A stretch of 64,000 nucleotides of DNA from Butyricicoccus pullicaecorum (GTDB taxonomy: Bacteria; Bacillota; Clostridia; Oscillospirales; Butyricicoccaceae), in NCBI GenBank assembly GCA_018365995.1, contig JAGZIY010000002.1:1-64000 (forward strand), given 5' to 3'. The translations under genes and the position numbers were made by a program. Below are positions 49,686-58,133 of this stretch, piece by piece (position 1 is the first letter of the stretch; every line of letters starts with the position of its first letter). The notes under the pieces are model-generated. The model did not search any database and was not told where the DNA came from. It saw only the letters and a list, made by a program, of their open reading frames with translations.

Positions 49686-52187
49686 TTAGCGGTCACTTAC
49701 GCCCTCTGTATTTGAGAACTCGACCTCGATCACAGTACCAACAGATACTTTACTTCCGGCCGCTGGATTTTGTTTAATGGCATTGGTTTGCCAGTTATAC
49801 TTATTGCTTGCTACACCTGTACGCCGTACATACAGATTACGACTTTCCAACATAGACTCAACTTCCTCTGGAGAGCGTCCAATGAGACGCGGTACCGTAA
49901 CCGGCTCAGTCGTCTTGGTGCGCTCACCCAAATAAATAATCATCTCACTGCCTACGGGAATCTTCTGACCAGCACTTGGAACCTGATCGCTTACAGTATC
50001 CCCCTCTCCGAGGAAGCGACACTTCAGTTCTGCACGTTCTGCTGCTGTCTTTGCATCTTCCTTTGTCATACCAATGACACGCGGCGTACTCATCTCCCGC
50101 CGATCGGTTTCGGTCTCATCATAAATTGGCTCTGTGCCCAGATATTGCAGTACTTCATTCATCACACGTCCAACGACTGGCGCTGCAATGGCACCGCCGC
50201 CATGAGGTGCCGAATAAGGCAAATCTGAAATGATAATGAGGACAGCGATTTGCGGATCGTCCATAGGCGCAACGCCGACAAAAGATGCCGTATAACGCTG
50301 CTTATCAAGTGGTGTGCCCGGCAAAGACAACTCTGAGGTTGCGGTCTTACCGCCAATGCGGAAGCCTGCAACATAAGCGTTCTGTCCGGTACCTTCTGAA
50401 ACAACCTTCTCCATTGCTTCACGCATATATGCAGAGGTCTCTGCGGAGACAACCTGACGTTTGATTTCAGGCTCTATCACCTGCTTCACTGTACCATCTG
50501 CATTCAAGATTTCCTTTACAATATGTGGTTTCTTGAGTTTTCCATCATCTACAATCGCGCAAACTGTAGATAACATCTGGATTGGGGAAACCTTAAAGCG
50601 CTGACCAAAAGATGTGGTCGCCAGCGTACTCTTTGTTTTACGCAGAGCTTCCAGACTGTGCATGTCAGATGAAACTGTATCACGCTCGCCCGGAAGATCG
50701 ATTTCAGTGCGATCCAGCAAACCGAATGCATCAAAATATTGATAAAATTTATCCGCGCCCAACTGGAATGCAATATTCATCATAGCGACATTACAAGAAT
50801 TTTCCAAAGCTTCTGTCAAGGTCTGCTGACCATGACCCGCAATCTTATGACATTTAATGGTCGTCTGTGAATCCACCTTCAAAGCACCATTGCAGAAAAA
50901 TGTGCTGTTTGCATCGACTGCATGTTCCTCATACGCTGCAGCAACTGTCACAAGCTTAAATGCAGATCCCGGCTCATATTTGTCTGTAACCGGCTTGATT
51001 TTCCACATATCATTGAGAGATGTGGTACGGATTTCCGTCAAAATAGAAATCAGGTCTTTATCGTCCTGCATTTCCTGCGTCAAATTCTTGGAACCACCAT
51101 TTTTGAACCACTCATCGTCTGGCAGACGTGTGGCATCCATTTCTTTTTCGGTCAGCTTTTCGGTCAGCTGCTCCTTCATCGAAGCAATCTGCTGTTCATT
51201 CGTAATGGTATTCGGGGTGTTGGGATCAAAGTCCGGCAGTTCTGCAAGTGCCAGCAGTTCTCCTGTTTTTACATCCATAACGATACCAGAAACGCCGCCG
51301 CGTGCTTTCGGGTTATCTGCGAGCGCAGTCTCCAGCTGCTTTTCAAGTGTTTCCTGAATGGTAGAGTCAATGGTGAGAACCACAGAATTGCCATCCTGTG
51401 CTGGAACATACTGCTCTGCCTCGACTGGAAGCTCTCCGCCAGAGGAATTTGCCGCCCGTACAATGCGTCCGGCAGATCCGGCAAGCTCGGCTTCATACTG
51501 CCGCTCAATCCCCCACTGTCCTACCGGATTTTCACTTTCTGTCATAAAGCCAATTGCCTGAGAAGCGAAAGCCCCCATTGGATAATAGCGGTGATAGTCA
51601 TCTACAAAGCCAATGAGACTGCCATAGACAAAGGCCTCATCGGAATAACTTCCCACACCGTCATTCGCCCGAATCCGCTTTGTGTCCTCATCATACGCCT
51701 CTTTGGCTTTCTTGATTTCCCCACGCAGGCGGTCGGCAACCTCTTTTTCCACACCAAATGCAATGCTCAGACCACCCTTTTTGGTGTCTTGTGCTTTTTT
51801 CAGCACGGTTTCGTAGTCCACGCCCAAAACATCAGACAGCAGCCTTGCAACTCGCTCCTGCTGCTCCTCTACCGGAATATTGAGTCCTTTTTTTAGGGAG
51901 TTGACATTATCCTTACTGACGAACTGACTTGGATAAATTTCCACACGTTCTGTACTTGCGGAAACCGCAAGTTCGGTCATATTGCTGTCATAGATTGTGC
52001 CGCGCTTTGGCTGCAAAATCGTATCTCTTGTTTGCAGAGAGCTGGCTTTGGTATTATAATACTCAAACTGATAAATTTGCATCCAAGCCAAACGCGCAGC
52101 AACTGCGGAAAACCCGATTAAGCAGGCAAGCGATGCCATAACAGCCATACGGCGCTGCATTTCCTTGCCGGGACCTTTCATGGGCAT
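49686..52187 (-). CDS. spoVD: SpoVD/FtsI-type penicillin-binding transpeptidase with PASTA domains
   Basis: 833-residue class B PBP. One N-terminal membrane anchor, a dimerisation domain, a transpeptidase domain with SAFK (active-site Ser), SCN and GGKTATSE, then two C-terminal PASTA domains (beginning TPRVIGMTKEDA and VPRLIGRSPEEV). The third catalytic motif reads KTA instead of KTG. Start at 52187 with GGAGGA. Located where both ftsI and spoVD occur in Clostridia; as no other PBP is in the cluster it may serve division, sporulation or both. Confidence 0.93.
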   Translation of the reverse strand: MPMKGPGKEMQRRMAVMASLACLIGFSAVAARLAWMQIYQFEYYNTKASSLQTRDTILQPKRGTIYDSNMTELAVSASTERVEIYPSQFVSKDNVNSLKKGLNIPVEEQQERVARLLSDVLGVDYETVLKKAQDTKKGGLSIAFGVEKEVADRLRGEIKKAKEAYDEDTKRIRANDGVGSYSDEAFVYGSLIGFVDDYHRYYPMGAFASQAIGFMTESENPVGQWGIERQYEAELAGSAGRIVRAANSSGGELPVEAEQYVPAQDGNSVVLTIDSTIQETLEKQLETALADNPKARGGVSGIVMDVKTGELLALAELPDFDPNTPNTITNEQQIASMKEQLTEKLTEKEMDATRLPDDEWFKNGGSKNLTQEMQDDKDLISILTEIRTTSLNDMWKIKPVTDKYEPGSAFKLVTVAAAYEEHAVDANSTFFCNGALKVDSQTTIKCHKIAGHGQQTLTEALENSCNVAMMNIAFQLGADKFYQYFDAFGLLDRTEIDLPGERDTVSSDMHSLEALRKTKSTLATTSFGQRFKVSPIQMLSTVCAIVDDGKLKKPHIVKEILNADGTVKQVIEPEIKRQVVSAETSAYMREAMEKVVSEGTGQNAYVAGFRIGGKTATSELSLPGTPLDKQRYTASFVGVAPMDDPQIAVLIIISDLPYSAPHGGGAIAAPVVGRVMNEVLQYLGTEPIYDETETDRREMSTPRVIGMTKEDAKTAAERAELKCRFLGEGDTVSDQVPSAGQKIPVGSEMIIYLGERTKTTEPVTVPRLIGRSPEEVESMLESRNLYVRRTGVASNKYNWQTNAIKQNPAAGSKVSVGTVIEVEFSNTEGVSDR

Positions 52188-52276
52188 AAGCGTGATTCCT
52201 CCGTCAAATTCAGAAAAAAAGGAGTCAGAAGTGCATGACACCTCTCACTCCCGTAGTATCTATCTTATTGCGGGGC

Positions 52277-52861
52277 TTATCGCAGATATTCCAAAAGCGC
52301 AGTAAAGCCTCTCACAAGTGAACCAACCACACCACCGGTTGTTGGCGCCGACGATGTGACGTCAATGCCCTCCTGTCTGGCAAGCTCGATATATTCGATC
52401 TGACTGGTGCTTAATTTTACCATACCAAGTGTATTTTCTGCATATTCCGCAATATAATCTGCATTATATTGCTGCTCATACTTACTCATAAGCGACACAT
52501 GGGCACTTTCAAGCACCTTGAGTTCACTCTCGCATTGGCTAAGTTCATGTGTCTTTACAGTCAGCATCATCTGCGAATAAATCAAGCAGGTACACAAAAT
52601 ACCAACAAAAACTGCACAAAACAATCTTGCCGGTGTAACGAGTTGGATGCGCTGCCTGATTTGCGTCCCTTTTTTGGTTTTTTTATGATGTCTACCAGCG
52701 GTTTGTTTTTGCTTTGACGCCGGCTGTCTCCCCTCCGGCTTCGACTGCTGTTGCTGCACATCTGATTTTTCAGGCTGTGCAAAACGGCTGGTGTCCAGCT
52801 GGTCTGGCGACGATGCAGCGTCCAGTTGATATGCAGCGCTGTCACGGCTTGCTTTTATCAT
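52277..52861 (-). CDS. ftsL: FtsL-like septum protein
   Basis: 194-residue bitopic protein. A long hydrophilic Gln/Lys-rich cytoplasmic tail (about 75 residues) precedes one membrane helix (about 78-98) and a short coiled coil (HELSQCESELKVLESAHVSL). The position between rsmH and the PBP gene and this architecture define FtsL, although sequence similarity in this family is low. ATG at 52861 follows GAGGAG. Confidence 0.85.
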   Translation of the reverse strand: MIKASRDSAAYQLDAASSPDQLDTSRFAQPEKSDVQQQQSKPEGRQPASKQKQTAGRHHKKTKKGTQIRQRIQLVTPARLFCAVFVGILCTCLIYSQMMLTVKTHELSQCESELKVLESAHVSLMSKYEQQYNADYIAEYAENTLGMVKLSTSQIEYIELARQEGIDVTSSAPTTGGVVGSLVRGFTALLEYLR

Positions 52862-52880
52862 AAGTGGACTCCTCTCGTAG

Positions 52881-53822
52881 TTACCCCAGTTTCTCGCACA
52901 CACGCAGCTTTGCACTGCGGGCACGAGCGTTCTCGTTCAGCTCCTCGCTGTCCGGAACGATTGGTTTACGTGTAATTATTTTAACGCGCGGCTGATTGCC
53001 GCACACACATACCGGAAAATCACGTGGACAGGTACAGCCCTGTGCCGCCTTCTGGAATGTGTTCTTTACAATACGGTCTTCCAGTGAGTGAAAGGTGATG
53101 ACTGCCAGACGACCACCCGGTGCAAGCACATCGATCGCCTTTTCCATTGCCTCAGAAACTGCGCCAAGTTCATCATTGACTGCAATCCGAATTGCCTGAA
53201 AGCTTCGCTTTGCTGGATGCTGCTTTTCGCGCAGTGCCTTCACAGGCATTGCGCTCTTAATAATATCCACAAGTTCCAGCGTTGTCTCAATCGGCTTTTC
53301 CTGACGGTGCCGCTCAATTGCAGCCGCAATGAGCGGTGCATAACGTTCTTCTCCGTATTCAAACAGGATTCGGCGGATTTCCTCACGTGACCAGCCATTG
53401 ACAATATCATAGGCTGTCAGAGCCTGTCCCCGATCCATGCGCATATCAAGCGGTGCGTCCTTCATGTAAGAAAAGCCGCGTTCCCCATGATCAAGCTGCG
53501 GAGATGATACACCCAGATCAAAGAGTATTCCATCTGCTTGTGGAAATCCCTCACGAGACAAAACTGCATCTAATTGTCGAAAATCACTTTGACACAAACG
53601 CACACGGTTTCGTACAGGTGCCAAGCGAACCTCTGCATTTGCAAGAGCTTCTCTGTCTCTGTCTATGCAGAGCAGTGTTCCCGCATCGGATAAGCGGCTG
53701 GCAATATGGAATGAATGTCCTGCCCCACCAAGGGTTGCATCTATGTAGACACCATCCGGCTTGATCTGTAATGCGTCAAGGCAAGGCTCGAGCAAAATAC
53801 TGATATGAAAAAAATCGTTCAT
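52881..53822 (-). CDS. rsmH: 16S rRNA (cytosine1402-N4)-methyltransferase
   Basis: 313-residue SAM-dependent methyltransferase (MraW). Signatures are DATLGGAGHS, FDLGVSSPQLD, RGFSYMKDAPLDMRMD and ITFHSLEDRIVKNTF. First gene of the dcw cluster; mraZ, the usual upstream neighbour, is missing. Confidence 0.98.
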   Translation of the reverse strand: MNDFFHISILLEPCLDALQIKPDGVYIDATLGGAGHSFHIASRLSDAGTLLCIDRDREALANAEVRLAPVRNRVRLCQSDFRQLDAVLSREGFPQADGILFDLGVSSPQLDHGERGFSYMKDAPLDMRMDRGQALTAYDIVNGWSREEIRRILFEYGEERYAPLIAAAIERHRQEKPIETTLELVDIIKSAMPVKALREKQHPAKRSFQAIRIAVNDELGAVSEAMEKAIDVLAPGGRLAVITFHSLEDRIVKNTFQKAAQGCTCPRDFPVCVCGNQPRVKIITRKPIVPDSEELNENARARSAKLRVCEKLG

Positions 53823-53897
53823 GCTTAAATTTCCTAATATCCTGAGCCCTATGATTTAGGCACACTAAAAAATAGAGACACCCTCTATTCTTGTTCT

Positions 53898-53926
53898 ATT
53901 ATAGTCGTTTTGTAACCAAATTGCAA
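53898..53926 (-). promoter_or_regulatory. Promoter of the dcw cluster
   Basis: Minus strand: -35 TTGCAA (53921-53926), 17-bp spacer, consensus -10 TATAAT (53898-53903). Upstream (53960-54020) are several ATGTAC-type repeats but no clear MraZ box series. No gene is seen in 53823-54184. Confidence 0.75.
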
Positions 53927-54151
53927 CCCCTTCCCGCGCCTTTACTTCAATTTTAACGGACAGAAGTGTACATTTTTTTACATTTTTCCACGTTTTTCGT
54001 ACATTTGTTCGGTTTTCATTCTTTGACATGTACAGACGAAAACAGTTGAAATATACACCAAGAAAATTTTTATTCGCCGCGCAATTGAGGTATCCATCGG
54101 CGGAATATCACCGTCTGCAAGGACTTCTGCAGCCCTTCGACAGTCTCAAGC

Positions 54152-54177
54152 AAAAGGAGAACGCACAAACGTCCTCC
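54152..54177 (-). terminator. Terminator after the coiled-coil gene
   Basis: GGAGAACG paired with CGTCCTCC (mismatch tolerant) around 7 bases, then TTTT on the minus strand. Confidence 0.6.
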
Positions 54178-54184
54178 CCTGTAT

Positions 54185-54649
54185 TTATCCATTTTTCGCC
54201 GCAGATCGAAATCTCGCACGCGCTTTCTTGAGTTCCTCCGAGGATAAGCTGAGTGCCTCCTCCGTGCGCTTGAGGGAATCCTCACAGTATTCATTTGCTG
54301 CGCGGCGCAGCTCTTTTGCCTGAATTTCTGCATTCCCTACAATTTCCTTTGCCCGGGCACGCGCCTGCTGCATGATTTCCGTTTTGCTGAGCATCTTGCG
54401 CGCTTCTTCTTCGAGACGTTTCTTCATGGTATCGAGCTCTCGTCTGCCATCTGCCATCATCTGATTTCTTTGCTGAACAATCTCTGCCGCCATCTTGATA
54501 TCTCCCGGTAATGTACTGCGCAGCTCGTCAATCAAATCAAGCATTCTCTCACGCTCAATCACACATTTATCGCTCGCCAATGGAAGCGTCCAGGCCTCCT
54601 GAACCATTTCCTGAATATTATTGATCAGTTCTTCTAATGCAGCTGCCAT
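54185..54649 (-). CDS. Coiled-coil protein of the rsmD-coaD operon
   Basis: 154-residue, highly charged, almost wholly helical protein with coiled-coil character (e.g. ELDTMKKRLEEEARKML, RARAKEIVGNAEIQAKELRRAANEY). The middle resembles ATP-synthase-B/DivIVA-type rods, but no catalytic motif is seen. It lies 4 bp after coaD and ends the operon. Similar rods occur at this place in other Clostridia; function unknown. Confidence 0.85.
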   Translation of the reverse strand: MAAALEELINNIQEMVQEAWTLPLASDKCVIERERMLDLIDELRSTLPGDIKMAAEIVQQRNQMMADGRRELDTMKKRLEEEARKMLSKTEIMQQARARAKEIVGNAEIQAKELRRAANEYCEDSLKRTEEALSLSSEELKKARARFRSAAKNG

Positions 54650-54653
54650 AAAT

Positions 54654-55139
54654 TCAGTCTTCCTTTCTCATTCGTTTCAAAACCTCTGTTTCGATCTCCG
54701 GCGAAACAAAGCCAGATATTGCACCACCATGAGCTGCAATATCCTTCACCAGCGACGAGGACAAATACATATATTTTGCACTCGTCATTAAAAATGCAGT
54801 ATCCAGATCTGGGTTCAGCTTCCGGTTTGCCAGCGCCATCTGGAACTCAGATTCAAAGTCGGAAACTGCGCGCAGTCCTTTTACAATGGTGCATGCACCA
54901 CATTTTGCCGCATAATCTGCCAACAAGCCGCAAAATCCATCTACTTCCACATTATCCAAATGTGCTGTGATCTGACGCAGAAATTTCTGACGTTCCTCCG
55001 ATGTGAACATTGGCGTCTTTGTCTGGTTGTGCATGACAACCACGATTAGACGGTCAAAAAGTGATGATGCCCGCTCAATGACATCTAAATGCCCCAGCGT
55101 CACGGGATCAAAACTCCCCGGATAGATCGCAATTTTCAT
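54654..55139 (-). CDS. coaD: Phosphopantetheine adenylyltransferase
   Basis: 161-residue nucleotidyltransferase of coenzyme A synthesis. YPGSFDPVTLGHLDVIERA contains the TxGH motif, VKGLRAVSDFE binds substrate, and SSSLVKDIAAHGG is the C-terminal ATP-site signature. The ATG at 55139 overlaps the rsmD stop (ATGA). Confidence 0.98.
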   Translation of the reverse strand: MKIAIYPGSFDPVTLGHLDVIERASSLFDRLIVVVMHNQTKTPMFTSEERQKFLRQITAHLDNVEVDGFCGLLADYAAKCGACTIVKGLRAVSDFESEFQMALANRKLNPDLDTAFLMTSAKYMYLSSSLVKDIAAHGGAISGFVSPEIETEVLKRMRKED

Positions 55140-55693
55140 AGATTCGTTCCATCCTCCTGCTGATGTGATAAAATCATAATCTGAACGGTTCCATATCGAT
55201 AGGTACGGCCAATCGAAAATTTGGTTTGCACGTAATCGTCTACAAAACTTTCGCATACTATTATACCAGTTCTCGACAAGATGTCAAACCTTTCTATTGC
55301 GCGCAGGGCTTCCCCAAGTATTTTACCGCCATACGGCGGATCTAAAAAAATAATATCGTACATCTCTTTTTTGCAGCCTGCCACAAAAGAACCGAAGTCT
55401 CCGCCTGTGACCCGCGCGCGCTCGGAAACACGAGCAGCTTCCACATTTTTCCGGATCACATTCTGCGCTGCCTTATCCCGATCGACAAAATCACAATGTG
55501 CCGCTCCACGTGACAAGGCTTCAATACCCATCTGCCCAGTCCCCGCAAATAAATCGAGCACACGTGCAGATTGCACATGATTTTGAATGATGTTAAATAC
55601 AGATTCCTTGACCCGATCTGTGGTGGGTCGGGTGCCCATGCCTGACACCGGAATCAGCTTTTTCCCCCGTGCCGTGCCGGAAATGACTCGCAT
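55136..55693 (-). CDS. rsmD: 16S rRNA (guanine966-N2)-methyltransferase
   Basis: 185-residue SAM-dependent methyltransferase. MRVISGTARGKKL start, LDLFAGTGQMGIEALSRGA SAM loop, and the catalytic FLDPPYGG. ATG at 55693 follows TAGGAGG. Co-transcribed with coaD, the usual partner. Confidence 0.96.
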   Translation of the reverse strand: MRVISGTARGKKLIPVSGMGTRPTTDRVKESVFNIIQNHVQSARVLDLFAGTGQMGIEALSRGAAHCDFVDRDKAAQNVIRKNVEAARVSERARVTGGDFGSFVAGCKKEMYDIIFLDPPYGGKILGEALRAIERFDILSRTGIIVCESFVDDYVQTKFSIGRTYRYGTVQIMILSHQQEDGTNL

Positions 55694-55715
55694 ATTTTTA
55701 TAATTCCTCCTATTT

Positions 55716-57545
55716 TTATTTTTTCTCGTAGTATGACGCAATATGCTCTGCCACTGTGCGGGGCACCACACGCGACAGTTCTTCTACTGACGCCGCCTTA
55801 ATATTCTCAATGGTTCCAAAGTGTTTCAATAAATCATTGCGCCGCTTTTCTCCTACCCCTTCAATCTTGTCCAAAGAGGAGCCGCGCAGTCTTTTGCTGC
55901 CAAGCGCACGGTTATAGGTAATGGCAAATCGGTGCACTTCCTCCTGAATCCGCCCAATCAACGCAAACACAGCCGGAACCGTAGAAATCCCAAATTCCCG
56001 TCCATCGGGTGCAATCAATGCGCGTGTGCGGTGGCGGTCATCTTTTACCATACCAAAGCACGGTACATCTATACCAAATCGTTCGAGCACTTGCCCAGCA
56101 ATACGCACATGCCCCAATCCGCCATCAATGAGGAACGCATCTGGAAGCGGACAAAACTTTTCATCACCATCTTGAAAGCGCTGCAACCGCCGTGTCAACA
56201 TTTCGCGCATGGAGGCATAATCGTCTTGTCCATTTGCTGCCACTGCAATTCGAAATTTTCGATAGCGTGAGCGTGCTGGTTTTGCATCTGCAAATACTAC
56301 CATTGAGCCCACGGTATCCTGTCCGGCAAAATTGGAGATATCATATGCTTCCAAAACAGCAGGCAAGTTTTTCATCCCTGTCATCTGCTGTAAAAGCTCA
56401 AGCGATTTCACATGGCGCTCCTGACTGGTCTCCACACGTAAAATTTCTTCCTCTGCATTCTTGTGCGCCAGCCGTATGATATCGTGCTTTCTGCCGCGCT
56501 GCGGTACCGTAAGCTCCACCTTTCTTGCCGCAATCGAAGATAAGAATTCTCCGACTGCCTCCATTTCGTCCACGGAATCAGAGAGCAGCACCGTGCGCGG
56601 CACCGCATTCCGGAACGTATAATATTGCTTGAGAAATGCACCCAGCGCCTCCCCTGCATCGGCAGCCGTGACCCCATCAAGCAAAGTAAATTCCTTGTCA
56701 TACAAATTGCCTGCAAGATAATGCAGCACAACGACACAGCCTCGCGTCTGCCCCTGCACATAAGCTATGGCATCAAGTTCTGCAAACGCCGCAGCCACAA
56801 CCTTCTGTTTTTCTCCCAGCGCATGGATTGCCCGAATCCGGTCGCGCAATACCGCAGCCTGTTCAAAATGTAAGCCTTCGGCAGCCTGCTCCATACGTGC
56901 TTCCAAATCCGTCAGCAGCTTCTTATCGTTGCCTTCGAGAAGCGCAACTGCTTCGCGCACACGTTCCCCATATTCTTCTTCTTGAATCTGTCCTGTACAG
57001 GGTGCAATACAACGTCCCAAGTGCAAATTCAGACATGGTCTTTCCTTTCCAATGTCACGCGGAAAAACACGGCGGCAAGTTTTAAGCTTGAGCGCTTCGT
57101 TGATGGTATCAATGGCATTGGCTGCCGCACGGCGGCTCGTATACGGACCAAAATATCGGTCTGCATCAGCAGCTGGCTTAGATACAATCGAAAATTCGGG
57201 ATATGGTCTGGAAAGGGTCACCTTGATAAAGGGATAGCCCTTGTCATCCTTCAGCAAAATATTATACTTTGGCTGATATTTTTTGATCATCTGGTTTTCA
57301 AGCACCAATGCCTCAAATTCTGTCTCTGTGACAATAATATCAAAGTCATAGATATTCGACACCATGCGCAAGGTTTTGGGGCTATGTCTGGCATCTGATT
57401 GAAAATATTGAGAAACCCGATTCTTAAGCGCCTTCGCCTTTCCAACGTAAATAACCTGTCCCGCCTTGTTTTTCATAATATACACGCCGGGCATAAGCGG
57501 TAAACTGCGCACTCTATTTTTAAGTTCTTCAAATCGTTCCTGCAT
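55716..57545 (-). CDS. uvrC: Excinuclease ABC subunit C
   Basis: 609-residue nucleotide excision repair endonuclease. GIY-YIG domain at residues ~12-95 (MPGVYIMKNKAGQVIYVG), Cys-containing linker (CLNLHLGRCIAPC), UVR motif near 200, a C-terminal RNase-H-like nuclease, and helix-hairpin-helix motifs at the end (LDKIEGVGEKRRNDLLKHFG). Start at 57545 with GGAAAG. Precedes rsmD by 22 bp. Confidence 0.97.
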   Translation of the reverse strand: MQERFEELKNRVRSLPLMPGVYIMKNKAGQVIYVGKAKALKNRVSQYFQSDARHSPKTLRMVSNIYDFDIIVTETEFEALVLENQMIKKYQPKYNILLKDDKGYPFIKVTLSRPYPEFSIVSKPAADADRYFGPYTSRRAAANAIDTINEALKLKTCRRVFPRDIGKERPCLNLHLGRCIAPCTGQIQEEEYGERVREAVALLEGNDKKLLTDLEARMEQAAEGLHFEQAAVLRDRIRAIHALGEKQKVVAAAFAELDAIAYVQGQTRGCVVVLHYLAGNLYDKEFTLLDGVTAADAGEALGAFLKQYYTFRNAVPRTVLLSDSVDEMEAVGEFLSSIAARKVELTVPQRGRKHDIIRLAHKNAEEEILRVETSQERHVKSLELLQQMTGMKNLPAVLEAYDISNFAGQDTVGSMVVFADAKPARSRYRKFRIAVAANGQDDYASMREMLTRRLQRFQDGDEKFCPLPDAFLIDGGLGHVRIAGQVLERFGIDVPCFGMVKDDRHRTRALIAPDGREFGISTVPAVFALIGRIQEEVHRFAITYNRALGSKRLRGSSLDKIEGVGEKRRNDLLKHFGTIENIKAASVEELSRVVPRTVAEHIASYYEKK

Positions 57546-57584
57546 GATTCTTTCCAAATAAATCGACAATTTCTGATATACAAG

Positions 57585-57610
57585 AAAAGCACCGCTCACG
57601 CGGTGCTTTT
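57585..57610 (-). terminator. Terminator of the HPr-like gene
   Basis: Perfect 11-bp stem AAAAGCACCGC/GCGGTGCTTTT with a 4-base loop and TTTT on the minus strand. Confidence 0.88.
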
Positions 57611-57629
57611 ATGGACCTTACAAAATGGC

Positions 57630-57893
57630 TTAGTCTGAGAAATTTGAAGTAATCAGCTCCACAAGTGCATTGACGGCTTCTTCCTCATCCGGACCATCAG
57701 CGATCAAATTGATCGTAGTGCCCTTAGTAATGCCAAGAGACAAAATACCAAGCAGGCTCTTTGCATTGACACGGCGTTCTTCCTTCTCAACGAGGATCGT
57801 GCTCTTAAACTCATTTGCCTTCTGAATGAAAAAAGTTGCTGGTCTTGCATAAAGACCCACCTGATTGGTCACCTGTACTTCTTTCGAATACAT
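57630..57893 (-). CDS. HPr-family protein lacking the phospho-histidine (Crh-like)
   Basis: 87-residue HPr fold. The usual GLHARPA phosphorylation site reads GLYARPA, so residue 15 is Tyr (codon TAT) instead of the His that carries PTS phosphate. Ser46 and its context NAKSLLGILSLG, the HPr-kinase site, are intact. It therefore cannot act as a normal phosphocarrier but could still bind CcpA as Crh does in Bacillus (where residue 15 is Gln). No PTS genes are adjacent. Own promoter and terminator. Confidence 0.93.
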   Translation of the reverse strand: MYSKEVQVTNQVGLYARPATFFIQKANEFKSTILVEKEERRVNAKSLLGILSLGITKGTTINLIADGPDEEEAVNALVELITSNFSD

Positions 57894-57968
57894 TTCCTCA
57901 TCGCTCCCTAATTCAAAGTTTAATCGGTTCTTTGACTGTTTCTAACTCTCATTTATCGATATGATAAT

Positions 57969-57997
57969 AGGATACCTTTTTTTTCCCTTTTCGTCAA
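57969..57997 (-). promoter_or_regulatory. Promoter of the HPr-like gene
   Basis: Minus strand: -35 TTGACG (57992-57997), 17-bp spacer, -10 TATCCT (57969-57974). Confidence 0.6.
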
Positions 57998-58133
57998 TCC
58001 TATTTTAGTGGAAATACTCGTCTGATTTGTAGAAAATATGCAATTTTTACATTTCATATTGAACTATTTGAACAATTCCCAGTCCCTGACAACTGTTTCG
58101 GAAACTTTTCATTTTTTCTTTTTTCTTTTCTCA

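Noticed and set aside
53823..54184. mraZ gene or MraZ box cluster upstream of rsmH
   Set aside because: No MraZ-like frame exists and the ATGTAC-type repeats do not match the spaced TGGGN boxes.
54028..54231. 67-codon plus-strand frame
   Set aside because: Overlaps the terminator and 3' end of the coiled-coil gene and has no ribosome binding site.
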